Below the pieces are notes generated by a model. It did not search any database. It was not told the origin of the DNA and saw nothing but the letters and a program-made list of their open reading frames with translations. From positions 124,001-188,000 of the forward strand of contig WGMF01000006.1 in assembly GCA_016125215.1 (NCBI GenBank): 64,000 nt of DNA. The letters run 5' to 3'. The position numbers were made by a program, and so were the translations under genes. This DNA comes from Phycisphaera sp. (lineage in GTDB: Bacteria > Planctomycetota > Phycisphaerae > Phycisphaerales > Phycisphaeraceae). Positions 1 through 8,487 of this stretch are shown here, one piece after another; within the stretch, counting starts at the first letter, position 1; each line of letters starts with the position of its first letter.

Positions 1-938
1 GCCTCGTCCTGCCCGGTGGAACCGAGGTAGGTGCTCCACTGGTGAACGCCCAGCGCGTTGTATTGCACCACAAAGCCGTCCTGGAACCCGTCGTAGACCG
101 AGTCCCACCCACCGCTGACCAGCAACGCCGACGCGGTGCTGCCGACGACCACCACGTTGTCGGACGAGTCGACCGCGACGCCATACGCCAGGTCGACACC
201 GTCGCCGCCGAAGTAGGTGCTCTTGAGGAACCCGCCGTTGGAGTTGAGCTTGAAGACAAAGCCGTCGCGGTTCCCGCCGTAGGTCGTGTCGGCCCCGCCG
301 GAGACCCAGCCGCTCGAATCGGTGTAGCCGACGACATACACGTTGTTAGAGGAATCCAGCGCGAGATCGTACGCCCCGTCGGCCTCGGAGCCCCCGAGGT
401 AGGTGCTCCACATGAGCGAGCCGGACGAGTTGAGTTTGGCTGCGAAGGCGTCGCCGTTGCCGTTGTAGCTCGAGTCGTAGCCGCCCGAGACCCACCCGCT
501 GGACTCGGTGTAGCCCGAGACGTAGACATTGCCCGACGTATCGACCGCCAGACCGGTGACGCTGTTGTCGTAGGTCGTCCCGCCGAGGAAGGTGCTCCAC
601 TGCAGCACGCCGTCGGAACTGAACTTGGCCACGAAGGCGTCTTCGTCGCCGTTGAAGGACGTGTCGCCGCCGCCCGTGACCCATGACTCGGTCGAGCTGG
701 TCCTGCCCGAGACGTAGACGTTGCCGTTGGTGTCGGTCGCAACCGCGCCGCCGCCGTCGTAGGACGTGCCGCCGATGTAGGTGCTCCAGGCAAACTCGGC
801 TGCGCTCAGAAACAGCCGTGGCTCGAGGGGCTCGACGCCCGGATATCCGTTCATGCTCCCGGACGCGGTGTGGATCGTGGTGTCATGCGATCGGCGGGGG
901 CCGGCGGAAAGGCGGCGATACGGGCGTCGCGTGGGCAT
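1..938 (-). CDS. LEPR-XLL / SBBP-repeat exported protein (C-terminus beyond window)
   Basis: About 312 residues are visible and the reading frame is still open at the left edge. The protein starts MPTRRPYRR and has EPLEPRLFLSA near residue 48, the LEPR-XLL motif found near the N-terminus of many planctomycete surface proteins. After it come repeats of about 62 residues, each carrying a WSTYLG-like core and a later NVYV(S/V)G segment, typical of SBBP beta-propeller repeats; the repeat cores lie near 28, 213, 399, 588 and 777. The Asp/Gly-rich composition fits an extracellular protein. Its function is unknown. The ATG at 938 was chosen because it is the first start before the LEPR motif; no strong ribosome-binding site was seen. 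Confidence 0.85.
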   Translation of the reverse strand, partial: MPTRRPYRRLSAGPRRSHDTTIHTASGSMNGYPGVEPLEPRLFLSAAEFAWSTYIGGTSYDGGGAVATDTNGNVYVSGRTSSTESWVTGGGDTSFNGDEDAFVAKFSSDGVLQWSTFLGGTTYDNSVTGLAVDTSGNVYVSGYTESSGWVSGGYDSSYNGNGDAFAAKLNSSGSLMWSTYLGGSEADGAYDLALDSSNNVYVVGYTDSSGWVSGGADTTYGGNRDGFVFKLNSNGGFLKSTYFGGDGVDLAYGVAVDSSDNVVVVGSTASALLVSGGWDSVYDGFQDGFVVQYNALGVHQWSTYLGSTGQDE

Positions 939-1136
939 CGTGTCAATCTCCCATGAGTGGTTGATACCCCCGCACCACAACGCGACGGCCCCAAAAAAAT
1001 ACAACACAAACCCCTTTTAGTAAAGGAAAATTTTCATCCCCGCACAAAACACACACCGTCCGCCTGACTGAGGAAGAAGGGTAAAATCGGGCTTGCTGTT
1101 CGCTCCACCCCGGGCCATCGCAGTAGACTAGCGCGT

Positions 1137-2468
1137 ATGGTGACGATGCTCGGTGGCATGGAGTTTGTCACGGGGACGCCGATGCGACTGACGGCGCCGC
1201 CGGAGACGGTGGAGTCGTCACCGTTGCGTCTGCGTTGCCCGCAGCGGCCGGAGGTCGTGGCCGGTCAGGTGGTCAAACGGGGGGACTACCTCGTGCGACC
1301 GGGGCGGGAGAGCGTCTCGTGTTATGTCAGCCCGATCACGGGGACGGTGCGTCGCGTGGCCGCGGCCGAGGGTCCGGGCGGGTCGAGTGCTGTGAGGGGT
1401 TACGATGTCACGATCGAGCCGGCCCACCCGACGGTGAGCACCGCGCTGGAGACCCCGCCGCCGCGCGGGCGCAAACTCGACGCCTGGTTCACCGCGATGC
1501 GGCACATCGGCCCGTGGAACGACCGCGACGGCAACGTGGGCCTGATCGCGCAGCTCGAAGCGGCGCGCAACACGCAGATCGACACGCTCATCTGTGTCGG
1601 CCTCGACGAGTACCCGCCCTTTGCCGACCGCAGCAGCCTGCTCATGAGTTTCCCCGACGATGCGGTGCTCGGCACGCTCGTGCTTGCCGACCTGTTGGGC
1701 GTCGAGAACGTGAGCATGTTGTGCTCGAAGATCGCACCGGTGCTCGGCAGGCTCAGGCCCTGCTGCAAGAACTACCGCTTGAGATTGACCGCGCAGCACA
1801 ACACCTACCCCAGCGCCGACCCGACGCTCGTCCTTCACAGGCACAGCCGGGGCAAGCGCAGGCTCACGCACGGGTCCAACCCGGTGTCGCAGCGCGCGGT
1901 GATCGTGACACCCTGGACCGCGATCCGCATCGGGCGGTGGTACACGTTACGGAAGTTCGACCTGGTTCGGCCGGTGCTCATTGCCTCGGCGGTCCCCGGT
2001 GCGCCGCTTTTGTTGCGCTACGCCTTCCCGGGTCAACCGCTTGCCACGCTCGACCGTGAACTGGCACGAGTGCTGCGTGAAGCGCCCGGCCGGGTGATTG
2101 TGGGGAACCCGATCACGGGCCGGGGCGTGGTGGTGACACACCGCGACAAAGCCATCGAGGGCGAGGCCCCGTACGCGGCCGAACCGGTCACGCCGGAGGA
2201 CTTACATCTTGTGAGTATCCTGGACCACGTGCCCGCGCCGCACCCGACGGACTGCATCTCGTGCGCGTGGTGCGCGCAGGTCTGCCCGACGGGGCTGCAG
2301 CCGATCCGGCTGGTGGAGTGGGCCACGCAGCGGCGTAACGACGAGAGGCTGCTCGACCACCTGCCGTGGTGCATCGACTGCGGCCTTTGCAGCCACGTGT
2401 GTCCCTCGTCGCTGCCGCTTGCGCAGACGATCCGCGTGACGGTGTCCGAGATGGGGGGCGGGTCGTGA
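1137..2468 (+). CDS. RnfC-like electron-transport subunit with two 4Fe-4S motifs
   Basis: 443 residues. The C-terminal part holds two ferredoxin-type clusters, CISCAWCAQVCP and CIDCGLCSHVCP, each with the CxxCxxC...CP spacing for a 4Fe-4S centre. The N-terminal half has the biotinyl-lipoyl-like sandwich segment (VKRGDYLVRPG...SPITGTV) that opens RnfC and NqrA proteins. RnfC is the peripheral NADH-oxidising subunit of the Rnf ion pump. The stop codon overlaps the start of the RnfD-like gene by one base (TGATG), so the two are co-translated. No rnfG, rnfE, rnfA or rnfB gene follows. The start is uncertain; in-frame ATGs also occur at 1146 and 1158. Confidence 0.75.
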   Translation: MVTMLGGMEFVTGTPMRLTAPPETVESSPLRLRCPQRPEVVAGQVVKRGDYLVRPGRESVSCYVSPITGTVRRVAAAEGPGGSSAVRGYDVTIEPAHPTVSTALETPPPRGRKLDAWFTAMRHIGPWNDRDGNVGLIAQLEAARNTQIDTLICVGLDEYPPFADRSSLLMSFPDDAVLGTLVLADLLGVENVSMLCSKIAPVLGRLRPCCKNYRLRLTAQHNTYPSADPTLVLHRHSRGKRRLTHGSNPVSQRAVIVTPWTAIRIGRWYTLRKFDLVRPVLIASAVPGAPLLLRYAFPGQPLATLDRELARVLREAPGRVIVGNPITGRGVVVTHRDKAIEGEAPYAAEPVTPEDLHLVSILDHVPAPHPTDCISCAWCAQVCPTGLQPIRLVEWATQRRNDERLLDHLPWCIDCGLCSHVCPSSLPLAQTIRVTVSEMGGGS

Positions 2469-3667
2469 TGGCGGGAGACCCTCACAACGTGTTACACGGC
2501 GCGGGGCCGACCGCCTCAAGCCAGGGGTTTGGCCCTCCGTGGTTAGGTGTGGTGCGACACCGTACGGAGCTGGACCTCCACTGGATGCTGACCGCGCTGG
2601 CGATGCTGGTCGCGGCGCTGGTGTTTTTCGGGTGGCGTGCGATGGGGGCCGTGTGCGTGACGGCGGTGCTGAGCGTGGGGGTGTTTGTGCTTGGCCGACT
2701 CGCGGTGACGCTGTTGCGTCCGGGCGGCCCACGCGACACGAGCCTGCACGCGCTGGTCATGGGTATGTTTACGGGGCTGTCGCTTCCGATGCTCGAATCA
2801 CTGACGCCGGCGGTGTTGGCGGGCGTGTTCACGGGGCTGCTGCTGGTGGTGGGCGGTCGATCGCATCGGCTGCGCGTCCACGCCTGCGCAGCGGTCATCG
2901 CGGGGCTGTGGGTCCTGCCCGTCGTGCTGGTTCCGTGGGACACCTCGGCCCTGCACCGCCCGGGGTTTGCCACGGTCGAGGCGGTGCTCAAACCCAACCA
3001 CGCGGTGATCGGCGACGTGCTCGACCACAGCCCGCGCAACAGCGAGAAATCCTGGTTCAACTCGGCGATCGGCCCGACCGCCGCGGTGTCACGACCCGAC
3101 GCCGGCGCACTGTTTCTGCACGACGCCCAGGCCATGCTGCTCAACAGGCAACTGCTGCTCGACCGCTTGAGCGACGGCGAACTGCCCCGGCTGACGCAAC
3201 TGCTCATCGGCGCGACGCCCGGCCCGATCGGCGCGACAAGCCCGCTGCTCTTGATCTTCCTGGGACTGTGCGCGGTCTATCGCAGACAGTCCTGGTGGGG
3301 GCTGACGCTGTGGGCGCTTGTGGCGTCTTTGGCCACGCTCATGGTGATGCCGATGCCCGGCTACTCGGGGTGGACGGTGGTGGCCCCCAAGCTCTGGGCG
3401 CTCGGGCCCGCCGCGGCGATCACGTACCTGGCTTACTTCATCCTCACCACGCCGTGGCTCCTGATCGTGATGATCCTCTCGCCGATGACCGCGCCGATGA
3501 GCGCGTGGGGCAGGCGGGTCTATGCGCTGCTCATCGGTTGTGCGTTCACACTGACGGTGTGGTTCACACTCAGCCCGTCGGCGTCGATGGCGGGCCTGGT
3601 CATCGCTGGGGTCCTGAGCAGGCCGCTGGACCGGTTGCACCGCAGCCCGTTCGTACGCGTGGAGTGA
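2468..3667 (+). CDS. RnfD/NqrB-like integral membrane subunit
   Basis: 399 residues, starting MAGDPHNV at an ATG that overlaps the stop of the RnfC-like gene. It is strongly hydrophobic with about nine or ten predicted membrane segments. The segment LIGATPGPIGATSPLLLIF followed by YRRQ matches the conserved GxxPGxIGETS...YRR region of RnfD and NqrB, the subunits that carry covalently bound FMN on the periplasmic side. With its upstream partner it would form the RnfC/RnfD half of an ion-translocating flavin complex. The gene ends 13 bp before a convergent gene. Family membership is fairly clear; the actual complex and the ion it moves are not. Confidence 0.75.
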   Translation: MAGDPHNVLHGAGPTASSQGFGPPWLGVVRHRTELDLHWMLTALAMLVAALVFFGWRAMGAVCVTAVLSVGVFVLGRLAVTLLRPGGPRDTSLHALVMGMFTGLSLPMLESLTPAVLAGVFTGLLLVVGGRSHRLRVHACAAVIAGLWVLPVVLVPWDTSALHRPGFATVEAVLKPNHAVIGDVLDHSPRNSEKSWFNSAIGPTAAVSRPDAGALFLHDAQAMLLNRQLLLDRLSDGELPRLTQLLIGATPGPIGATSPLLLIFLGLCAVYRRQSWWGLTLWALVASLATLMVMPMPGYSGWTVVAPKLWALGPAAAITYLAYFILTTPWLLIVMILSPMTAPMSAWGRRVYALLIGCAFTLTVWFTLSPSASMAGLVIAGVLSRPLDRLHRSPFVRVE

Positions 3668-3680
3668 AGTGTGATCCCGA

Positions 3681-4751
3681 TCAATCCCGCAGTGGATTGG
3701 CCAGTTCGTTGAGCACGTCGGCGCGGGGGTTGAGGGCGCGGACGGCGTCGAGCATTTTGCGTGCCTGGGTTTTGTTGCCAGCCTTGAGCCAGTAACGCGC
3801 AGCCTCGGCGGGGAGTTCCCACTTGAGCGGCTGCGCGGCAAAAGCCTGCTCGTACATCTTCGCGGCCTCTTCCGGTTTGCCGGCTTGCTGCCAGGACTTC
3901 GCAGCCGACTCAAGCACGTCGAGCCGACCACGGTCCGCGGCGCTCAGGCCCGAGAGCAGGAGCAGCGCCTGGTCGGGCTGGTGTTCGATGCGGAGCAATT
4001 CAGCCTTGATGAGCGTGTAGTTCCGCCGGGCTGTGAGGTCCGCGGGCGTGGTGCTGTCAACGAGCAGTGTGATCGCCTTGTCGATCTGTTCCATGGCGAG
4101 CGTTGTCTGTCCCTGTTTTTTGTAGAGGTCGCAGAGCATCGCGTGGGCGGCGTGGCGGGAAGAGTCCGCGGCGAGTGATCGTTCGAGGATAGCCCGGGCT
4201 TCGTCGTACTGCCCGACCTGGATCAACGCGCCGGCCAGGTGCAAGGCGTAGCGCGGGTTGTCGGGTTCGAGTGAAAGCGCTGTGCGGTAGTGCGCCACGG
4301 CAGCGTCATAACGACCAAGCTCAAACGCGGCTGTCCCGGTGAGCAGGCACAGCTCGGGCTGATGGGGATCGATCTCGAGGCTCTTGGTCCACTCATCGTA
4401 AGCGCGCTCCCGCCGACCCAGCGACGCCATCCACTGCCCCATCAACCGGTGGGGCTGGGGGAACTTCGGATGATTGACGATGGCGTCTTCGACTTCCTTG
4501 ACCAGCGGCGGCCCGACCGTGCCTACGAGCATGGCCTGCTCGAACCGCTGTTCGAGGGATTGCACCTCGGCCAGCGCCGCATCGTGCCGCGTGGTGTCAC
4601 GGTCCGCCGCCTCGCGGGCTTTCACGACGGCGTGGCCCTGGTAGGTCCACCACGTCACGCTGACCGCGGCGGCGGTGGCACCAAAGAGCACCATCACCAG
4701 GACAACGGTGATACCTCTCCACGTCTTCGACGGACGGTCTACAACATCCAT
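3681..4751 (-). CDS. Membrane-anchored TPR protein
   Basis: 356 residues from MDVVDRPSK. Residues about 10-35 form one transmembrane segment (GITVVLVMVLFGATAAAVSV). A charged linker follows, then tetratricopeptide repeats across most of the protein: repeated A-x-x-x-G-x-x-x-x-A helix pairs such as AAFELGRYDAAVAHYRTAL, ALIQVGQYDEARAILERSL and AAKSWQQAGKPEEAAKMYE. This topology suggests a single-pass protein with a periplasmic or cytoplasmic TPR scaffold. No enzymatic motif is seen. An ATG at 4952 would add an Arg/Pro-rich extension before the membrane anchor and was rejected as the start. It converges with the RnfD-like gene. Confidence 0.75.
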   Translation of the reverse strand: MDVVDRPSKTWRGITVVLVMVLFGATAAAVSVTWWTYQGHAVVKAREAADRDTTRHDAALAEVQSLEQRFEQAMLVGTVGPPLVKEVEDAIVNHPKFPQPHRLMGQWMASLGRRERAYDEWTKSLEIDPHQPELCLLTGTAAFELGRYDAAVAHYRTALSLEPDNPRYALHLAGALIQVGQYDEARAILERSLAADSSRHAAHAMLCDLYKKQGQTTLAMEQIDKAITLLVDSTTPADLTARRNYTLIKAELLRIEHQPDQALLLLSGLSAADRGRLDVLESAAKSWQQAGKPEEAAKMYEQAFAAQPLKWELPAEAARYWLKAGNKTQARKMLDAVRALNPRADVLNELANPLRD

Positions 4752-4839
4752 GCAAAAAGCGTAGCGTCTTGGCCCCTCGCGGGGAAGTCGCGCATCGACC
4801 ATGTTGACGGTGGGTTGGCGCGGACAGTGGAATCGGGCC

Positions 4840-5103
4840 TCAGCCCTGCGAATCGGACCGGGGCCTGTGTGGTTGACGCACCGTGTCGATGGGGGTCGGC
4901 GAATGTAACAACGACTCCCGGCAAGGGTGATCGTCGCGCGTGAGCAGGTCATCCAGAACGGGCTGGACCTGGGCAGGCCTGAGCGAACGGACCTCGCCGG
5001 GTTCCTTGAAATTGGCTGAGGCGTCGGGCCAGAACGAACCGAGCGTCCCCGCCATCAGCAGGCCCACATACACCGCCACGCCATACCGCACCCAACTGGG
5101 CAT
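4840..5103 (-). CDS. Small single-pass membrane protein, unknown function
   Basis: 87 residues beginning MPSWVRYGVAVYVGLLMAG, so one N-terminal membrane segment followed by a polar tail. A GAGAGG sequence about seven bases before the ATG at 5103 is a good ribosome-binding site and decides the start. No family is recognised. It lies upstream of the TPR membrane protein on the same strand and may share its transcript. Confidence 0.45.
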   Translation of the reverse strand: MPSWVRYGVAVYVGLLMAGTLGSFWPDASANFKEPGEVRSLRPAQVQPVLDDLLTRDDHPCRESLLHSPTPIDTVRQPHRPRSDSQG

Positions 5104-5296
5104 GTTCAGCCTCTCTTTCAATTCGGCGCACCACGCGCCGCAACAAATCAACAATTCAGCCCCCCGCCGGGCCACCCCCGGAAGGGGGAAGAACGGGCGT
5201 GGTCGGTTGGGTTCTCGTTACAGACCGCAAAGGCCGTCTAATCGGGGGTAAGTGATATACGACCAACACGGTGACGAGGCGCTATAATCCACGCCC

Positions 5297-6130
5297 ATGG
5301 TCGAGCTGAGCCGAACCGTCCGATTCTGTCTGAACGACGCCTGCGAGGGGGAGAATTCCTTTCAGACGCCGCGCGACAACACGTTCTCAGCCTGGCCGGC
5401 GATGCGGGGGCTTGGACGATACTACGAATTGCACGTCGAGTGCCGCGGCGAAGCGGACCCCGTCACCGGTTACTTCATGAACATCACGCAGATCGACGCG
5501 GCGGTGCGCGATCACGCCCTGCCGATGTTGGAAAAAGCAGTCCGTGACCCCAGCCGGGGACCAACGGACATGGGCACGCTGATGCGATCGCTGCTCCACA
5601 CCCTCCGCAAGCCGCTCGACGGCCACGTCCACCGCGTCACACTCAACCTCACGCCCAGCCTGAGCCTGACTATCGGGAACGATCCCATGCCCAACAGCGC
5701 AACACCCTCGAACGCGACCGTCATCATCAAGCAGGCCTTCGAGTTCGCCGCCGCCCACCGCCTGCACGTCGACAGACTCAGCGACGACGAGAACCGCAAG
5801 GTCTTCGGCAAGTGCAACAACCCCGCCGGCCACGGGCACAACTACCGCCTCGAAGTCGCGGTGCGTCTGCCCATCTCACCCGACGGGGGCGTCCTCCAAC
5901 CCGAGCAGCTCGACGCGTGGGTCAACCGAAACGTGATCGAAGTCTTCGACCACAAACACCTCAACACCGACCTGCCCGCGTTCAAAGACCGCAACCCCTC
6001 GGTCGAAAACATCGCCGACGTGATCCACAAGACGCTCAGCGAACACACCTCTGAACTCGGTGAAAGCGTCGCGCTCGACTCGGTCAGCGTCTGGGAGACG
6101 AGCAAGACCGTCTGCACCGTGCGCGGGTGA
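5297..6130 (+). CDS. Two-domain 6-pyruvoyl-tetrahydropterin synthase / QueD family protein
   Basis: 277 residues, about twice the usual QueD length. The second domain (about 143-277) has the full active-site set: FEFAAAHRL with zinc ligand His154, catalytic Cys173 in FGKCNNP, zinc ligands His179 and His181 in GHGHNY, and the DHKHLN motif near 218-223. The first domain (about 5-130) has the same fold pattern (GRYYELHVECRG...GYFMNITQID), but its metal-binding histidines are replaced by GLGRYY, so it looks catalytically dead. QueD makes 6-carboxy-tetrahydropterin for queuosine/7-deazaguanine synthesis; PTPS acts in tetrahydropterin synthesis. No other que or fol gene is nearby, so the product is undecided. 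Confidence 0.8.
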   Translation: MVELSRTVRFCLNDACEGENSFQTPRDNTFSAWPAMRGLGRYYELHVECRGEADPVTGYFMNITQIDAAVRDHALPMLEKAVRDPSRGPTDMGTLMRSLLHTLRKPLDGHVHRVTLNLTPSLSLTIGNDPMPNSATPSNATVIIKQAFEFAAAHRLHVDRLSDDENRKVFGKCNNPAGHGHNYRLEVAVRLPISPDGGVLQPEQLDAWVNRNVIEVFDHKHLNTDLPAFKDRNPSVENIADVIHKTLSEHTSELGESVALDSVSVWETSKTVCTVRG

Positions 6131-6167
6131 ATAGGCATCCGATCCCGATAGGCCACCGGCGAGGATT

Positions 6168-6482
6168 TCAACCCCGATGCCGATCACGGTCGGCCTCGTC
6201 ATTGACGTTGTCGATCCACGCGCTGAAGCGTGCCCAGGTCCATCGGCTCAGCCTCACGCCGACGAGGGTCAGGACCAACGCGAGGACCAGGCCGATTGCC
6301 AGGCTCCACGTGTCACCCACCAGCCACGGGCCGATGAAGACACACCAGACCGTGAGCGGCAGAAAGACGAAGACGAGGTTGAACGAGATCGCCCCCGTCA
6401 TCTCGCCGTGGCGGTCTTCTTTCCCCGGGGCCGCGGCGTATTGGGGTTCTCGGCGTGGCGGTGTTTGAGGGCTGCTGGGCAT
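6168..6482 (-). CDS. Small two-helix membrane protein
   Basis: 104 residues from MPSSPQTPPRR. A Pro-rich cytoplasmic start is followed by two hydrophobic segments (FNLVFVFLPLTVWCVFIG and LAIGLVLALVLTLVGV) and a charged C-terminus ending in a His/Arg/Asp-rich tail. The residues after the second helix (SRWTWARFSAWIDNVNDEADR) look amphipathic. It resembles generic small planctomycete membrane proteins and no function can be assigned. It is convergent with the pterin synthase gene. Confidence 0.5.
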   Translation of the reverse strand: MPSSPQTPPRREPQYAAAPGKEDRHGEMTGAISFNLVFVFLPLTVWCVFIGPWLVGDTWSLAIGLVLALVLTLVGVRLSRWTWARFSAWIDNVNDEADRDRHRG

Positions 6483-6634
6483 GGTCGTTATCAAAAATCC
6501 AGCGCCACGCGTCGAAGCCACGGTGCCGGCGGGAAAGAGGGCAATGGAAAGCGATTGCATTTAGAGTCTAACCCGGTCGGTCGGATGCGCCAACAGAAAA
6601 TCCCCACTCTCGGACGACCAATCGTTGCCCGGTG

Positions 6635-7468
6635 TCACCCCGATATCCCGGTTGGCTTACCCGAGGCGCGGACCTGTGACGGGCTTTGGCCGACTATCCT
6701 GCGGATGAGCTTGTTGAAGTGTTGCGGGTCGGGGACGCCGACGCGCGAGCCGATCTCCTTGATGGGCAGGTCGCTCGTGGTCAGGAGCTTGACCGCCAGC
6801 TCGACGCGGCGCGACAGCGCGTAACCGGGCAGCGTCTGGCCGTATTGTTTTTTGAAACAGCGGGCAAGGTAGTTCTGACTCAGCCCGACCCTTTGCGCCA
6901 AGCGCGGGATGGGGATGGGCGTGTGCAGGTTCTCTTCGATGTGGCGTGCCGCCTGCGTGACAGCCCGTCGGCTGTGCAGTTCTCCGCGCGGCGTCGTGGC
7001 CGGGTCCGTGCGTCGGCCAAGCCACAGCAACAACTCAACCAGCACCGCCGACGCCGAGAGCGCATAGGTGGGGTGCGTGTGCCTGGCGCCGTGGTGTCGG
7101 GCGACGCGCCAGATCATCTCAGCCGCCTCGTGCGACTCTCGGCCAAGGTGAGCGTGCAAAGGAATCGCCAGGCCCTGCCCTCCGCCTGCGACCGGTGCCT
7201 TGAAATGGATGCACAGGTGGTGGCCTCGCTGCGGGAGGTCGTACCACGAGGGGACCCCTGCGGGCGTGACCGTGGCATCGCCGGGGGACAGTTCGAGCGT
7301 GCGTCGGCCAAGCCTCATCAGCGCGCGGTAGTCGTGCAGGTGCAGCGCGTGGGTGACGCTGTGGTACCGTGTCGAATAGTGACTGTCCGCCAGCGCGAAC
7401 CGGCCGGCCACGTCCACAACCGGGAGGGGTTCAACAACCACACGAACGGTCAGGCGGGTCGATTTCAT
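6635..7468 (-). CDS. AraC-family transcriptional regulator
   Basis: 277 residues from MKSTRLTVRVV. The N-terminal half has a cupin-like sensor pattern (LHLHDYRALMRLGRRTLELSPGDATVTPAG), typical of AraC regulators that bind a small ligand. The C-terminal 100 residues carry the two helix-turn-helix motifs (ARHIEENLHTPIPIPRLAQRVGLSQNYLARCFKKQYG, then IKEIGSRVGVPDPQHFNKLIRRIVGQSPSQVR). It is divergent from the PhyH dioxygenase gene, with a 145 bp intergenic region, so it probably controls that gene and the UroD-like gene downstream. In-frame codons upstream of 7468 extend into low-likelihood sequence and were not used. Confidence 0.88.
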   Translation of the reverse strand: MKSTRLTVRVVVEPLPVVDVAGRFALADSHYSTRYHSVTHALHLHDYRALMRLGRRTLELSPGDATVTPAGVPSWYDLPQRGHHLCIHFKAPVAGGGQGLAIPLHAHLGRESHEAAEMIWRVARHHGARHTHPTYALSASAVLVELLLWLGRRTDPATTPRGELHSRRAVTQAARHIEENLHTPIPIPRLAQRVGLSQNYLARCFKKQYGQTLPGYALSRRVELAVKLLTTSDLPIKEIGSRVGVPDPQHFNKLIRRIVGQSPSQVRASGKPTGISG

Positions 7469-7613
7469 AGTTGTTTTTATACCACTTGTTGTTGAGCCGA
7501 TCCAATGGATTTTGGCAAGTAAGCACGTAAAATTGACGCATCTTCCAGGAACACCCTGCAATCGCATTCAAATGCATTCTAGTTTTATCACCACACCCCG
7601 CGAGGACGACTTC
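7469..7613. promoter_or_regulatory. Divergent intergenic region between AraC regulator and PhyH gene
   Basis: 145 bp of lower GC than its flanks between two divergent genes. It contains the short dyad GCATTCAAATGC near 7563-7574 and an A/T-rich stretch near 7470-7540. This is the likely promoter/operator region for both genes; individual promoter boxes cannot be assigned with confidence. A GAGGA sequence lies eight bases before the ATG at 7614. Confidence 0.4.
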
Positions 7614-8480
7614 ATGCTCTCACCACAGGACATCGCCTTCTATCACGAGCACGGCTACCTGCACATCCCCGGCGTCTTCACGCCCGAAGAGGTCAAGGCC
7701 ATGCACAACGACCTCGACTGGATGATCGAGACCTGGGCTGACAAGGAGGCCGGTTGGAGCGGGCCGTGGCGGAAGAAATACATGGACGCCGAGACGGAGA
7801 AAAAGTCCAAGCTCATTGCGATGCACGACCTCTACTTCTATGCGCAGTCGTGGATGCGCGCGGTCACCAAGCCCAATCTCTGCGAGGCGATGGGCGATCT
7901 GATCGCCGGCCCGGTGGAGGTCCACCACTCCACCATGCACGTCAAGCCCCCCGAGACCGGCCACCCCTTCCCCATGCATCAGGACAACGCCTTCTACGAA
8001 CACACCGACAACCGCTACGTCGACGTGCTCGTCCACCTCGACGACACCTGCCACGAGAACGGAGAGATCCGCTTCCTGGCCGGCTCGCACAAGAACGGCT
8101 ACCTCCCCCACGTGACCAAGAATGAAGACGGCACCGGTTGCACGCCCCACCTGCCCACGGACGAGTATCGGCTCGCCGACACGGTCGCTGTCCCCGCCAA
8201 GGCGGGCGACGTGGTCTGCTTCAACATCTTCACGGTCCACGGCTCACACATCAACACGACCCATGAACACCGTCGGATCGTGCGCGTGGGCTACCGACAC
8301 CCGGAAAACAAACAGATCGGCGGGCAATCGAAGGGTCGGCCGGGCCTGATGGTCATCGGACGACGCGACCGCACGGAGGGCGCACAACTCTTCAGCAACG
8401 ACGGCCCACCGTCGCAGGCGATGCTCAAGGAGCTTCGCGAGCTGCGGCAGATGAAGCGCAGCATGGAGGTGAAGGTCTAA
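7614..8480 (+). CDS. Phytanoyl-CoA dioxygenase (PhyH) family protein
   Basis: 288 residues from MLSPQDIAFYHEHGYLHIPGVFT, the standard opening of PhyH enzymes. The Fe(II) facial triad is visible: HQD in FPMHQDNAFYEH and the distal His in VHGSHINTTHEHRR, whose following Arg would bind 2-oxoglutarate. These are mononuclear iron, 2-oxoglutarate-dependent oxygenases that hydroxylate varied small molecules. The ATG at 7614 is preceded by a GAGGA ribosome-binding site. It faces an AraC regulator and is followed, after one opposite-strand gene, by a UroD-like gene. The substrate is unknown. Confidence 0.88.
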   Translation: MLSPQDIAFYHEHGYLHIPGVFTPEEVKAMHNDLDWMIETWADKEAGWSGPWRKKYMDAETEKKSKLIAMHDLYFYAQSWMRAVTKPNLCEAMGDLIAGPVEVHHSTMHVKPPETGHPFPMHQDNAFYEHTDNRYVDVLVHLDDTCHENGEIRFLAGSHKNGYLPHVTKNEDGTGCTPHLPTDEYRLADTVAVPAKAGDVVCFNIFTVHGSHINTTHEHRRIVRVGYRHPENKQIGGQSKGRPGLMVIGRRDRTEGAQLFSNDGPPSQAMLKELRELRQMKRSMEVKV

Positions 8481-8487
8481 TCTTGTG

